A DNA stretch of 64,000 bases from an uncultured Myxococcales bacterium (GTDB taxonomy: Bacteria > Myxococcota_A > UBA9042): the NCBI GenBank assembly GCA_903840165.1, contig CAIMEY010000061.1, forward strand, positions 46,621 through 110,620. The letters are read 5' to 3'. Shown in pieces: positions 44,290 to 53,433 of this stretch (positions are counted from its first letter, which is position 1; each line of letters begins with the position of its first letter). The notes under the pieces were generated by a model that was given only the letters and a program-made list of their open reading frames with translations, had not been told where the DNA came from and made no database searches. The translations under genes and the position numbers were made by a program.

Positions 44290-44362
44290 GCATACGACCG
44301 CTTGAACCCCGGTGCGCCATAGCCTAGGCTCGTGGTGTACGCAGAGTTCTGCTGGCTTGGTC

Positions 44363-47300
44363 ATGGCGACACTCAAACCCGATGCCGACGAGATTTCCCC
44401 CTCGTCCCTGGTCGATAACTCCTACCGCATCGTGCGCCTCATCGGCCGCGGCGGCATGGGTTCGGTCTATGAAGCCGAGGACATCCGCCTCGGTCGTGCC
44501 GTCGCCCTCAAAGTCTTGCGCTCCGACCTGGCCAAGCAACTGCAGGCGGACGAACGCTTTATCCAAGAAGCCAAGATTCTCGCGCGGATTCGTTCGCCTT
44601 TTGTCGCCACCGTCTATTCCATCGGCGCTACGGCCCAAGATCGCACCTACATCGCGATGGAGTATATCGATGGAGAATCCTTAGGAGATCTCCTCGATCG
44701 CGAGCGCTGGCTCAGCCTGCCGCGGGCCGTCAAGATCTGTCAACGCGTCAGTGAAGCGTTGATGGAGGCGCATAAGCTCGGGATTATTCACAGAGATCTC
44801 AAGCCGGACAACATCTTGTTGACGCGCCTTGGTACCGTCGATGACTACGTCAAGGTCGTCGACCTGGGCCTAGCCAAGTACGTGCATCCTCAAGGGGAAA
44901 GCGTGAGTCCCCGCCTGACCCAGCAGAGGTTGGTCGTCGGCACGCCGGCCTACATGAGCCCGGAACAGGCGGCGGCCAGTGAAGTCGGGCCCCAAAGCGA
45001 TCTCTACTCCTTGGGCGTAATTCTCTACGAGATGATCTGCGGTTTTCTGCCGGTTGATGGCGAAACGCCTCAGGATTTCTTGAGGGCCCATCAGCTGCAG
45101 CCACCGGTGCCCTTGGCGCAACGGCGCAACGATTTGGTGTTTCCTGCGCAAGTCGATGCGTTTTTCAAGCGCGTGCTGGCCAAGGACCCCAAGGAAAGGC
45201 CCCAAGATGCGCGCGAATTCCTTCGTGATCTTGAAAAGCTAGAGAATGTCGTCGCGGAGTCTCGGTCGACGCGACCGCAATTCCTTGCAGCGACCGTGCG
45301 GCAGATGCGTCGGCAGGCGACGACCTATGGCGTGGTCCTTGAGCAACTCGAAGAGCGGCTTGATCGCGCAAAAGAGCGCGTGCGTCTTGAACTTTACGGA
45401 ATTGTGTCGAGCAGTGTCGGTTCGCTCAACGAATCCCTCGATACCTTCGTCGGTCACCTAGGCGACCGCGTCGACGTCCCGGTGGTTGTGCGCGTCCGGG
45501 TGCCGCCGCCGGGTGATCGCGTGCCCCTGGCTTGCCTGTTTGACGAAATCCGCATTCGTGCGGGTCTCTATGATGACGATCCGCCCTCGGCAGCCCGCCG
45601 CAAGCTGCTGGCTTGGGTGCAGGGGCTGATGCCCGACCGGCCAGACCGCGCGAGTCAGGTTGCTCACCTGATCGGCCTGTATGTGGGCGTAGAGTTTCCG
45701 GATTCGCCCCACCTGTCCCACGCCCGCGCCGTGCCAGAAGTGGCGCGCATGGCGGGAGGCGCTGCGCTGGTCGATGCCTTGAGGGGAATCGCCGGCCGCT
45801 CGCTGCTGGTCTTGATCGTTGAGCGCGTTGATTTATTTACGGAAACAGAGTCTTCCTTCCTGCGCCGCTTGGTGCGGCAGTTGGGCGCGACGCCGGTCCT
45901 GGTGGTCGCGGGCTGGACTGGGCAACGCGACGATCCGCCTCCCGCCTTGGTCGGCATTTTGGCCCCGGGTGCCCAAGGCCGCGTTCCTGCGCCGGAAGGG
46001 CCGACGCCTGAGCGCAAATTGGACGTGGCGACGCGTCGCGTGCTTTCGACTGCGATCCGGGTCGGTACGCCGGTTTGGCCCGACCTCCTCGAAGCAGCGA
46101 TGGACGGGCCGGTCAGTGCTCACCTGGCGCGCTTGGTTGCGGCCGGTGCTGTGCGACCGATGCCCAGCAGTCGATTGTCGACGCAAGTTGAGTACTTGCT
46201 TGGCGAAATATCGGACGCGACCTATGCCGATGCCGGCCAGGAGCCCATCGATTTTGAGCGTGCTTTAGCTTGGTTGCGTGGCCATGCCATGAGTCGCCCG
46301 GACCATTGGGCGGGCCGCTTGTCGACCGTGGAGGCCATGGCTGGCGATTACCTGTCGGCGGCCAGGCATGCTGGGCAAGCAGCGCAAATCATGGCGACTT
46401 TGGGCGCTTTGCCAGAGGCAACCGGACAGTTTGAGCTCTCGCGTAGCCACGCGTTAGCATTGAGGAATACCCACCTGCACGCCGAAGCGGCTGTTTGCCT
46501 CGCGACCACGGCCCATGGCCTATGCCGTTGCTTGGTCGAACGGGGCGAGTTTGAGGCGTGCAGTGAACGCGCGCGCGAAGCCATTGAAGCGTTGCGACAA
46601 ACGACTGGGTTGCGCGAAGAAGAGTGGTTCCAACTCGGCGTGCCTTTGCTTGCCGCCTGGGCCAGTGCTGAGGCGCAATGCGGTCGGGCGGGGCCAGCAA
46701 TTCAACCGCTCGAGGTGCAAGTCCAGGCCCTCGCTCGCGCTCAAGGCTCTTTGCCGCTTGATCATTTGCCGGCGATTCGTTTGGCGCTTGGCAAATGCTA
46801 TCGCGCCGTTGCCCAGGCACCGCGGGCGTTGGAGGTTTGGTCGGCCGCGTTGCAGGGCTTGCCGATCATGCCGCAGCCGGTGTTGATTGCCGAACTCTCG
46901 ATGCACATCTCTGAGGCCTATCGCACGCTGGGGCAAGGCGAATTGGCGGTTCAGCACGCCCGCAAAGGCCTAGCCGCTGCCCGCGATGCCCGCAACCTGA
47001 TTCTCGAAGTCGAGGCCCTGCGCGCCTTGGCCCTGGCCCTGCGCGACATCGGCGAACTTGATGACGCAGAAGCGCAATTGGGCGAGGCGATGAACGCGCT
47101 CGGCCGCGTGGACCGTCAACGTTTGGCGGCCGAAGTCTCCGTGCTGCTCGCTGCGGTGTTGCAGGCCCGTGGTGCGATGGACGAAGCCGACGCGGCATTG
47201 GCGAAATCCTGTCGTTCTTTTGCGGCCTTGCCCGACCTGGCCGGACTATCCGACGCCCTGCGCCAACGGGGCGAAATTCAAATGTCGCACGGCATTTACA

Positions 47301-47743
47301 CGCGGGCCCTGGCCTTTGCCGAAGAGGCTTCTCGTCAGGCCGTCTTAGCTGGCAATGTTCCTCTGCAAGTCAAGGCGTTACTGCTGGCTGCCCGAGCTTC
47401 CGCCGCGGCTGGCGAATCGCGGCCCGCCCACCAAACCATGGAACAGGCATTCTTGCTGGTGTCGCCGGATGCGCCTACGCTTGAACGTGCTGATTGTATG
47501 GTTGTTCTGGCCGATCTCCTTGAGGCCGGCGTGCTGACTTCGGACCGCGCACCCCTTTCCTTGTTACAGGAAGCCCAGGAAATCTACAGGGAAATTGGTA
47601 TTCCGCAGGAAGCAGAGCGAATCAGTCGCCGCCTCAAAGCCATGGCCAAGACTGGCGAATTTGTGCGCAGTTCGGCCCCGTCCGGCGGGTTCTTCACGCC
47701 TCCGGTCGCCTCGCCCGTGGAACTGACGCGTAAAGACTTCTGA
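44363..47743 (+). CDS. Giant Ser/Thr protein kinase with degenerate ATPase and TPR tail
   Basis: 1126 residues from ATG 44363. Residues about 20-290 are an active-looking Hanks-type kinase: GRGGMGSVYEAED, VALKVL, IIHRDLKPDN, VVDLGLA (DLG in place of DFG), GTPAYMSPEQA, DLYSLGVILYEM. A coiled segment follows. Then comes an AAA_16-like region (about 415-620), visible from LVLIVERVDLFTETESSFLRRL, but I find no Walker A loop. The rest (about 640-1100) consists of tetratricopeptide repeats. Kinases of this kind are abundant in Myxococcota and regulate development and stress. No membrane segment. Ligand and substrates cannot be inferred. Faces folE tail to tail, 43 bases away. Confidence 0.88.
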   Translation: MATLKPDADEISPSSLVDNSYRIVRLIGRGGMGSVYEAEDIRLGRAVALKVLRSDLAKQLQADERFIQEAKILARIRSPFVATVYSIGATAQDRTYIAMEYIDGESLGDLLDRERWLSLPRAVKICQRVSEALMEAHKLGIIHRDLKPDNILLTRLGTVDDYVKVVDLGLAKYVHPQGESVSPRLTQQRLVVGTPAYMSPEQAAASEVGPQSDLYSLGVILYEMICGFLPVDGETPQDFLRAHQLQPPVPLAQRRNDLVFPAQVDAFFKRVLAKDPKERPQDAREFLRDLEKLENVVAESRSTRPQFLAATVRQMRRQATTYGVVLEQLEERLDRAKERVRLELYGIVSSSVGSLNESLDTFVGHLGDRVDVPVVVRVRVPPPGDRVPLACLFDEIRIRAGLYDDDPPSAARRKLLAWVQGLMPDRPDRASQVAHLIGLYVGVEFPDSPHLSHARAVPEVARMAGGAALVDALRGIAGRSLLVLIVERVDLFTETESSFLRRLVRQLGATPVLVVAGWTGQRDDPPPALVGILAPGAQGRVPAPEGPTPERKLDVATRRVLSTAIRVGTPVWPDLLEAAMDGPVSAHLARLVAAGAVRPMPSSRLSTQVEYLLGEISDATYADAGQEPIDFERALAWLRGHAMSRPDHWAGRLSTVEAMAGDYLSAARHAGQAAQIMATLGALPEATGQFELSRSHALALRNTHLHAEAAVCLATTAHGLCRCLVERGEFEACSERAREAIEALRQTTGLREEEWFQLGVPLLAAWASAEAQCGRAGPAIQPLEVQVQALARAQGSLPLDHLPAIRLALGKCYRAVAQAPRALEVWSAALQGLPIMPQPVLIAELSMHISEAYRTLGQGELAVQHARKGLAAARDARNLILEVEALRALALALRDIGELDDAEAQLGEAMNALGRVDRQRLAAEVSVLLAAVLQARGAMDEADAALAKSCRSFAALPDLAGLSDALRQRGEIQMSHGIYTRALAFAEEASRQAVLAGNVPLQVKALLLAARASAAAGESRPAHQTMEQAFLLVSPDAPTLERADCMVVLADLLEAGVLTSDRAPLSLLQEAQEIYREIGIPQEAERISRRLKAMAKTGEFVRSSAPSGGFFTPPVASPVELTRKDF

Positions 47744-47786
47744 TCAAGCGAGTTTTTCGTCGTGTCGGCGCGCATTGGCGCTGGCG

Positions 47787-48347
47787 CTAGGATCCGACGC
47801 TGCGGCGCGCCATCATCAGCTGCATGAGTTCTTCGCGCGTCGCCGGGTTATCGCGAAAAGCGCCTAGCATAGCGCTCGTTACCGTCAACGCGTTGGGCTT
47901 TTGTACGCCACGCATCACCATGCACATGTGCGTCGCCTCGATCACCACCGCGACGCCGTAGGGCTTGAGCCCCTCCTGCAAGGCCGAAGCAATCTGCGTG
48001 GTCATGCGCTCTTGGACCTGCAGACGCCGCGCAAAGACATCGACAACACGGGCCAATTTCGAAAGGCCGACCACTTTGCCACGCGGCAGGTACGCCACGT
48101 GGGCGCGCCCTAAAAAGGGCAGCATGTGGTGCTCGCACAGACTGGAGAAATCGATGTCCCGCACCAGGACGATCTCTTCATTATTCACAGTAAAAATAGC
48201 GGATTGGATGATCTCAACCGGATCTTGTTGATAGCCAACGGTCAAATCCCGCAGTGCCTTGGCCATGCGCTTGGGCGTCTTGACCAAGCCTTCGCGGTCT
48301 GGATCTTCGCCCAGGTCCACGAGAATCTGCCGAATCATTGCTTCCAC
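47787..48347 (-). CDS. folE: GTP cyclohydrolase I
   Basis: Converts GTP to dihydroneopterin triphosphate, the entry to tetrahydrofolate. 186 residues, normal. GTG 48347 has AAGGAGG about 7 bases upstream. Motifs: [33 protein letters not shown] (zinc Cys and His), [31 protein letters not shown] and [14 protein letters not shown] (second zinc Cys). Last of the ferredoxin, TPR, MoxR, folE group on the minus strand, 51 bases after moxR. Confidence 0.96.
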   Translation of the reverse strand: MEAMIRQILVDLGEDPDREGLVKTPKRMAKALRDLTVGYQQDPVEIIQSAIFTVNNEEIVLVRDIDFSSLCEHHMLPFLGRAHVAYLPRGKVVGLSKLARVVDVFARRLQVQERMTTQIASALQEGLKPYGVAVVIEATHMCMVMRGVQKPNALTVTSAMLGAFRDNPATREELMQLMMARRSVGS

Positions 48348-48398
48348 GTCCCCTCCTTGCCGAGCGTCCAGCGCCGGCCTCAGCCAATGCCGGGTACC

Positions 48399-49388
48399 TT
48401 ACTGCGGCGGCGGAATCGAATCGAGGATTTGGTGCAAAATCGCAAGCGTTGTCTCGCGTTCCGTTGCGCCATTTGCACCCACCGGCACCACGCGGTGGGC
48501 GGCGACCGGCACCAGCAGTTGCCGCACGTCGTCAGGCGTAGCGAAGGACCGACCCCGCACCAAGGCATGGGCCTGCACAGCCCGGTACCAACCGATGGCC
48601 GCGCGCGTCGACAGGCCAAGCTCCAGGCTGCGGTGGGTACGGGTCGCCTGCAGAAGAGCGTGCAGGTAAGACAAAACCTCTGCACTGACATGAACTTGCG
48701 CAGCAGCTGCGATCAGGGCCTCGACGTCCGGCGGCTCCGCCAGGGTCACAGCCTCGTCCGCCGGTACGCCATGGGTGCGAATTAACGCCATTTCCTGGTC
48801 GGCCTGCAGATAGCCCACCGACAGGCGCACCAGGAAACGATCCAGTTGCGATTCCGGCAGTGGGTAAGTGCCGTGAAACTCACGAGGATTCTGCGTGGCG
48901 AGCACAACGAAGGGTCGGGGCAGGGCGTGCGTGATCCCATCGACCGTCACCCGCGCTTCGGCCATCGATTCCAACAAAGCGGATTGTGTTCGCGGTGTTG
49001 TGCGATTGATCTCGTCGGCCAACACCACGTGGGCAAAGATCGGCCCGGGCTTGAACTCGAACTGGCGCGTGGTTTGGTCGTATACGCTGACGCCAACGAT
49101 GTCTGCCGGCAGAAGATCGCTTGCAAATTGAATGCGTTGCCAGGAAAAGCCGAGGACTCGGGCGAAGGTACGCGCCAGCGTCGTCTTGCCGACCCCCGGC
49201 ACGTCTTCAAACAGCACGTGCCCGCGCGCCAAGATGGCCACGAGCACCAATTCCACCACTTCCTGTTTGCCGACAAAGGTTTGCCCCACAGCCCGGACAA
49301 TCGCCTGGCATTGGGCTTGGGCGGTTTGGGAGGCCAATGGCTGTAAAGTCTCTAACTTGTCAGGAGAAAGCGGGGACTGCGCCATCAT
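48399..49388 (-). CDS. MoxR-type AAA+ ATPase
   Basis: 329 residues from ATG 49388, whose ATGA overlaps the TPR gene's stop. Walker A EDVPGVGKTTLARTFA, Walker B VVLADEINRTTPRTQSALLESM, then TQNPREFHGTYPLPESQLDRF, the signature of the MoxR/RavA class. These ATPases work as chaperones for metal or VWA-type partner complexes. In most genomes a DUF58 and VWA gene follow; here a TPR lipoprotein precedes and folE follows. The client protein is unknown. Confidence 0.92.
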   Translation of the reverse strand: MMAQSPLSPDKLETLQPLASQTAQAQCQAIVRAVGQTFVGKQEVVELVLVAILARGHVLFEDVPGVGKTTLARTFARVLGFSWQRIQFASDLLPADIVGVSVYDQTTRQFEFKPGPIFAHVVLADEINRTTPRTQSALLESMAEARVTVDGITHALPRPFVVLATQNPREFHGTYPLPESQLDRFLVRLSVGYLQADQEMALIRTHGVPADEAVTLAEPPDVEALIAAAAQVHVSAEVLSYLHALLQATRTHRSLELGLSTRAAIGWYRAVQAHALVRGRSFATPDDVRQLLVPVAAHRVVPVGANGATERETTLAILHQILDSIPPPQ

Positions 49389-50680
49389 TTTGCCTTGGTG
49401 CTGCAACGGTTGGTGGCGGCCTTGATCGCGGCGGCGGACGATTGGGCAACCTCCGCAACCTGGCTTGGCGTTTGTTGAATATGCTCGGCCTGCAACTGGT
49501 GGGCAATCCGCGCTTCTAAGCCGGCAGCATCCTTGTCGTGGCTGCAGACGGCTGCACTCATTGCTTGGACAATCAGAACCTTAGACACCAGATCGGCGTA
49601 TTCTTGCAGCAGTGGGGCATCGGTTGTCTTGGCTGTGGCGACCAAGTTACGCCCAGCCTGGGCCTGTTGCAGAGCCCGCGTCGGCAGCCCGTCTTCGAGC
49701 AGAACCTCAGTGAAAAAACGATGTACTGGCGCAGACTTGGGCTGAAGGCGCACAGCCTCTTCGAGGGCCGATTCCGCGTCCCCATAGGCATGGTCCCGCT
49801 GATGGGCGACCGCCAAAGTGACCCAGGCCTGTGTTGATTCCGGCGCCACAGCCAGCGATTTCTTCAGCATTTGCACGGCTTTGGCTAGTTGGCCCCTCTC
49901 GACGAGCACGGCACCCACTTCGCGCAAGGCCTCGGGGTGCTGCGGGTCCAGGCTCAGACAGCGTTCAAAAGCCACCTGCGCCGCCTCCAACTCGCCAGCC
50001 ATCATCAGGATTTCGCCCAGGCGAAGCCACGATTCACTACTTTGTGGTTGCAGGTTCGTCGCCTTGTGAGCAGCCTCGAGCGCCTGCGGCACTCGCCCGC
50101 GAGCCAGCAGGGTACGCGCAGAAATCAGCAGCAACATCGCGTGGTCCGGGTGCAGCTTCAACCCAGCCGTGGCCACCTGACTCGCATGGGCGGCGTCGCC
50201 AGCGCTCAGGAGCAATTCGGCCATGCGAACAGCGGCTTCTGCATCGTCTGGCAACAGGGTCAGGCGACGGGCATAGGCCGCAATGGCCTCTTGCGGCAGA
50301 CCGGCTCCATCGAGCGCCCGGGCCAAAGCGCCAGCTAATTCAGGGTCTTGCAAATGTGCCTGCAGCCTCGGTTTCAACAGTTCCACGGCTTGAGCATGTT
50401 GTCCGCGTAGCATCAGCGTTTCGGCCAGCGGCAGCGCTGCGGCCTGATCGCCGTCGGCCAGCAATCGCGTGAGTGCGGCTTGAGCCTGCGCTAGATGTCC
50501 TTGATCCCGTTGATCAATGGCTCGCTGCAGCGGCGTGCCGGTCGGCGTGGCCAACTGCGGACCACTGCACGCCAGCGTGATCACCAGAGCCATACCGAGA
50601 CCAATGCGAGAAAAAGCAACGGTTTTTCGCTGGCATACCTGGGCGCGAGACCTGCGGGACGTGGCGTGTACGGTCGGCAA
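49385..50680 (-). CDS. TPR lipoprotein
   Basis: About 431 residues from TTG 50680, chosen because AAGGA lies 6 bases upstream and a basic n-region (RRSRAQVCQRK) then precedes the hydrophobic core; longer and shorter starts are possible. Signal ends in a lipobox (VITLACS). The rest is at least ten TPR-like helical pairs, for example AIAAYARRLTLLPDDAEAAVR, ALRAVGAVLVERG-like region and AVAHQRDHAYGDAESALEEA. Predicted to hold together an envelope complex. Overlaps moxR by 4 bases, so MoxR may act on the complex it serves. Confidence 0.7.
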   Translation of the reverse strand: MPTVHATSRRSRAQVCQRKTVAFSRIGLGMALVITLACSGPQLATPTGTPLQRAIDQRDQGHLAQAQAALTRLLADGDQAAALPLAETLMLRGQHAQAVELLKPRLQAHLQDPELAGALARALDGAGLPQEAIAAYARRLTLLPDDAEAAVRMAELLLSAGDAAHASQVATAGLKLHPDHAMLLLISARTLLARGRVPQALEAAHKATNLQPQSSESWLRLGEILMMAGELEAAQVAFERCLSLDPQHPEALREVGAVLVERGQLAKAVQMLKKSLAVAPESTQAWVTLAVAHQRDHAYGDAESALEEAVRLQPKSAPVHRFFTEVLLEDGLPTRALQQAQAGRNLVATAKTTDAPLLQEYADLVSKVLIVQAMSAAVCSHDKDAAGLEARIAHQLQAEHIQQTPSQVAEVAQSSAAAIKAATNRCSTKAK

Positions 50681-50851
50681 TCGCTGTCCTTGGCCGGCCC
50701 CGTTGCACCAGCGAACTGGGATTGAAACACGCTTGGCTGCGGCGCTCAACCGTCGCTGCCGCCGGGGCAGCCTAAGGCCGCTTGCCCCGGGTACCTCGGC
50801 CGGAATCTTCGCAGACGTCGGTCTAGCCACGATGTCCGGCCCCGGCTCGCG

Positions 50852-51229
50852 TCAATCGCCCACATGCCATTTTCGCCGATTAGCCTTGACATCATCGGTG
50901 GTTGGCTTGATCCGATGCAGCAGGCGCCCCTGCTGGTCGCGCGAAGGCTTAGCGACGCGAAACAGGGAAGGTTGCTCCTCTGTTTTTGCATTTATTTCAA
51001 CATCTTCGGCGAGTATTCCAGGTGTTTCCCGATCTTCAAAGATCGCCCGCCAAGGGCACTCTGGCTCGCAGGCGCCGCAGCTGATGCATTCAGTCGGATG
51101 AATGTACAGCATATTCGGCAGCTCCGCGGTCGGCGCAGCCTTGAGTTCGTAGATGCACTCTACGGGGCAGACATCGACGCAGCCTTTGTCGACGCAATCG
51201 ATGCACAATCGGGTGATCAGGTAGGCCAT
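50852..51229 (-). CDS. Ferredoxin with two [Fe-S] cluster motifs and C-terminal extension
   Basis: 125 residues. Cys motifs [18 protein letters not shown] and [12 protein letters not shown] are the two clusters of 7Fe/8Fe ferredoxins (the first spacing, CxxCxxxxCxxxCP, is the 3Fe-4S/4Fe type). About 55 C-terminal residues follow without cysteines, basic and hydrophilic. Soluble electron carrier; no partner oxidoreductase is adjacent. It is first of the minus-strand group with the TPR, MoxR and folE genes, 171 bases ahead of the next gene. Confidence 0.9.
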   Translation of the reverse strand: MAYLITRLCIDCVDKGCVDVCPVECIYELKAAPTAELPNMLYIHPTECISCGACEPECPWRAIFEDRETPGILAEDVEINAKTEEQPSLFRVAKPSRDQQGRLLHRIKPTTDDVKANRRKWHVGD

Positions 51230-51612
51230 GCCGCCTCCCCAGCGGAAATGGTTTGTACTTTAGCAGCCTTGTCGCAGTTTCTGGTAGCGGCAGTCGCGGG
51301 GGAAACGGCTGCGCCAGCGGATGCTGCACGGGGTGCGCCGTTCAATCGGCGTCTTGGCGGTATGCACGCGATGGACCTGGACAATGGGTGCCTGAAGCAC
51401 GCCTGCAGCCCAGTCTAGGGCGGCGATCATCGCGCAATTGGGGGCGAGTTGCAAAGACTTGCTGCTAACCACTCTGAATAAAGCTGATTTGTCGCATTTG
51501 CTAGGCTGTTCATTGGCCCCTCGACCGCTGCGCTGACTCGTGGTTGAATCATTGCCGCGGTTGCACCGTTGATCGAGCGGACGCCCAATAACCTGGTGGC
51601 AAGGAGCCCGTC
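51230..51612. other. Divergent intergenic region, no gene seen
   Basis: 383 bases between the ferredoxin and the DUF6600-like lipoprotein genes. It must hold promoters for both directions, but I could not fix a convincing pair of hexamers. Open frames crossing it on both strands are short and lack ribosome sites. Confidence 0.5.
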
Positions 51613-53307
51613 ATGAGTGATCAGGCAAGCATTCCAACCCCGACCCTAGCGAACCCAAGGCGATTTCTAGCTTTTGGCGGACTACTCGGGCTGTTCGCCC
51701 TGGCAAGCGCGGGCTGTGGCCCAGTCTATGTGCAGCAGCGCGATGACGGCTACTACGGCAACAACGGCTATCAGGCACCGCCTCAACAGGGTGTTCCTCC
51801 TCAGCAAGTTGTGCCCGCACAGCCCGGCTACGGCCAGCCGGCGTACAATCAAACCGTGGACGCCGACGATCCGCGTGGGCATTTCCAGGACCTGGGCGCC
51901 TACGGTACTTGGACGACGACGAACGAATATGGAACAGTTTGGGTGCCTTACGCCAATCGTCAGACTGGCTGGCGACCGTATTTCTACGGCACCTGGGCGT
52001 ACACGGACTACGGTTGGACCTGGCAAAGCGAGGAAACCTGGGGCGCTGGCCCTTACCACTACGGCCGTTGGGCTTGGTTGCCGAGCTGGCACTGGGTCTG
52101 GGTTCCCGGCTACACCTGGGGCCCCGCCTGGGTAGTTTGGGGCTCGGGCGGAGGCTGCGTCGGCTGGGCACCGCAGGGTCCGGGTTGGTCCTACGAAGAA
52201 ACGCGAGTCCATCAAAGTTACTGGGTTTTCGTTCCCGAGAACCATGTCTACGGGCACCGCGTTCAGGAAGTCGTGATCGCCCCCGGCGACGTGCCGCGCG
52301 TGTACAATCAGACCGTTGTGATTCAGTCCAATGGGACCATTCGCGGTCATGATGGCACCTCGACGACCTATGCCCGCGGTCCCGATCCGGGGCGCGTGCA
52401 CCAGTGGACCAACCGCACGGTTGAGACGCGGCGGGTCGATACCATCCCAGGCGCCACGCCGCGGCAGATTCCGGCCACGGCCAACGATCCGGGGCGCCGC
52501 ACACAGCCGCAAACGCCCGGGAATCGTTCTGATCCTGTCCAGCCGGGGCGTACCGATCCCATCCAGCCCGGTCGCAACACGCCAAACCAGCCCGGCCGCA
52601 CCGATCCCGTCCAGCCCGGCCGCACCGATCCCGTCCAGCCAGGCCGCACGGATCCGGTTCAGCCCGGCCGCAACCCGCCGACCCAGCCAGGCCGGACTGA
52701 TCCTGTGCAGCCAGGCCATGTTGACCCCGTTCAGCCTGGTCGCCAGAATCCGCAGCCGATCCCGCAGCCGGTCCCTTCGCGTCCAGAGCCGACCCAACCG
52801 GTGCAACCCAGCCGCCCGGCTCCGAATTACGAGCCGCCGACTCGGCCAGCCCCTCAGCCGACTCAGCCGGTTCAGCCCACGCGTCCGGAGCCGACCCAAC
52901 CGGTGCAACCCAGCCGTCCGGCTCCGAATTACGAGCCACCGACCCGGCCGGCACCTCAGCCGACCCAGCCGGTCCAGCCCACGCGTCCGGCTCCGAATTA
53001 CGAGCCGCCGACGCGGCCTGCCCCCCAGCCGACCCAGCCCGCGCAGCCGGATGCCCCGGGACGTCAGGTGCAGCAACCCACGACGCCGACTCGGCCTTCC
53101 GGCAACTACGAGCCGCCGTCCCGTCCCGCGCCGCAGCCGTCTCAGCCGGTTCAGCCCACGCGCCCGACGCCGAGTCAGCCGAGCCAACCGCCGCCGCGGG
53201 CCAGTAATCCGCCGCCGTCCTATCGCCCGCCGCCGCAGCCGACCCCGGGGCCGACGCCGATGCCGGCGCAGCAACGGCGAAACAATCAGCAACGCAGCGG
53301 TCGCTAG
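51613..53307 (+). CDS. Trp/Tyr-rich DUF6600-like lipoprotein with Pro/Gln repeat tail
   Basis: 564 residues; AAGGAG lies 7 bases before ATG 51613. Signal peptide with lipobox (ALASAGCGP). Residues about 85-225 are dense in Trp, Tyr and Gly (YGTWTTTNEYGTVWVPY, YGTWAYTDYGWTWQSEE, YHYGRWAWLPSWHWVW), which fits DUF6600-type domains of surface or regulatory proteins. The C-terminal half is Pro-rich: an 8-residue unit DPVQPGRT recurs many times (about 305-380), then longer units (about 395-490) with PAPNYEPPTRPAPQ. Such tails are common in wall-spanning or adhesive proteins. Predicted outer-membrane or surface lipoprotein; function unknown. Confidence 0.75.
   Translation: MSDQASIPTPTLANPRRFLAFGGLLGLFALASAGCGPVYVQQRDDGYYGNNGYQAPPQQGVPPQQVVPAQPGYGQPAYNQTVDADDPRGHFQDLGAYGTWTTTNEYGTVWVPYANRQTGWRPYFYGTWAYTDYGWTWQSEETWGAGPYHYGRWAWLPSWHWVWVPGYTWGPAWVVWGSGGGCVGWAPQGPGWSYEETRVHQSYWVFVPENHVYGHRVQEVVIAPGDVPRVYNQTVVIQSNGTIRGHDGTSTTYARGPDPGRVHQWTNRTVETRRVDTIPGATPRQIPATANDPGRRTQPQTPGNRSDPVQPGRTDPIQPGRNTPNQPGRTDPVQPGRTDPVQPGRTDPVQPGRNPPTQPGRTDPVQPGHVDPVQPGRQNPQPIPQPVPSRPEPTQPVQPSRPAPNYEPPTRPAPQPTQPVQPTRPEPTQPVQPSRPAPNYEPPTRPAPQPTQPVQPTRPAPNYEPPTRPAPQPTQPAQPDAPGRQVQQPTTPTRPSGNYEPPSRPAPQPSQPVQPTRPTPSQPSQPPPRASNPPPSYRPPPQPTPGPTPMPAQQRRNNQQRSGR
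52535..53050. repeat. In-gene tandem repeats of the lipoprotein tail
   Basis: From about 52535 to 52750 a 24-base unit encoding DPVQPGRT is repeated, often unchanged between copies. From about 52790 to 53050 a longer unit, containing the bases GAATTACGAGCC at 52824, 52926 and 52995, is repeated with 69- and 102-base offsets. The near-identity suggests recent expansion by slippage. Confidence 0.75.
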
Positions 53308-53324
53308 GCTGATCATGAACACAC

Positions 53325-53368
53325 CCGCCCCAACCGCCTTTTCTGGTGCGTTGGGGCGGCGCGTTTTT
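53325..53368 (+). terminator. Rho-independent terminator after the lipoprotein gene
   Basis: CCGCCCCAAC (53325-53334) pairs perfectly with GTTGGGGCGG (53350-53359), giving a 10-bp GC-rich stem with a 15-base loop, followed after 4 bases by TTTTT (53364-53368). It begins 17 bases after the lipoprotein stop codon. Confidence 0.85.
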
Positions 53369-53433
53369 GCGGCCTTGAGCCTTTGACGCCCTGTCGCGGG
53401 TGGACAGGCTGGCGTGTGGCGAAGGAGATATCG

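Noticed and set aside
47744..47786. Terminator between the kinase and folE
   Set aside because: Only short GCGC-type repeats without a clear stem and T-run in the 43 bases.
51611..52954. Second antisense frame of 447 residues over the same gene
   Set aside because: Also antisense to the repeats; composition Ser/Arg/Ala/Gly and no recognisable domain.
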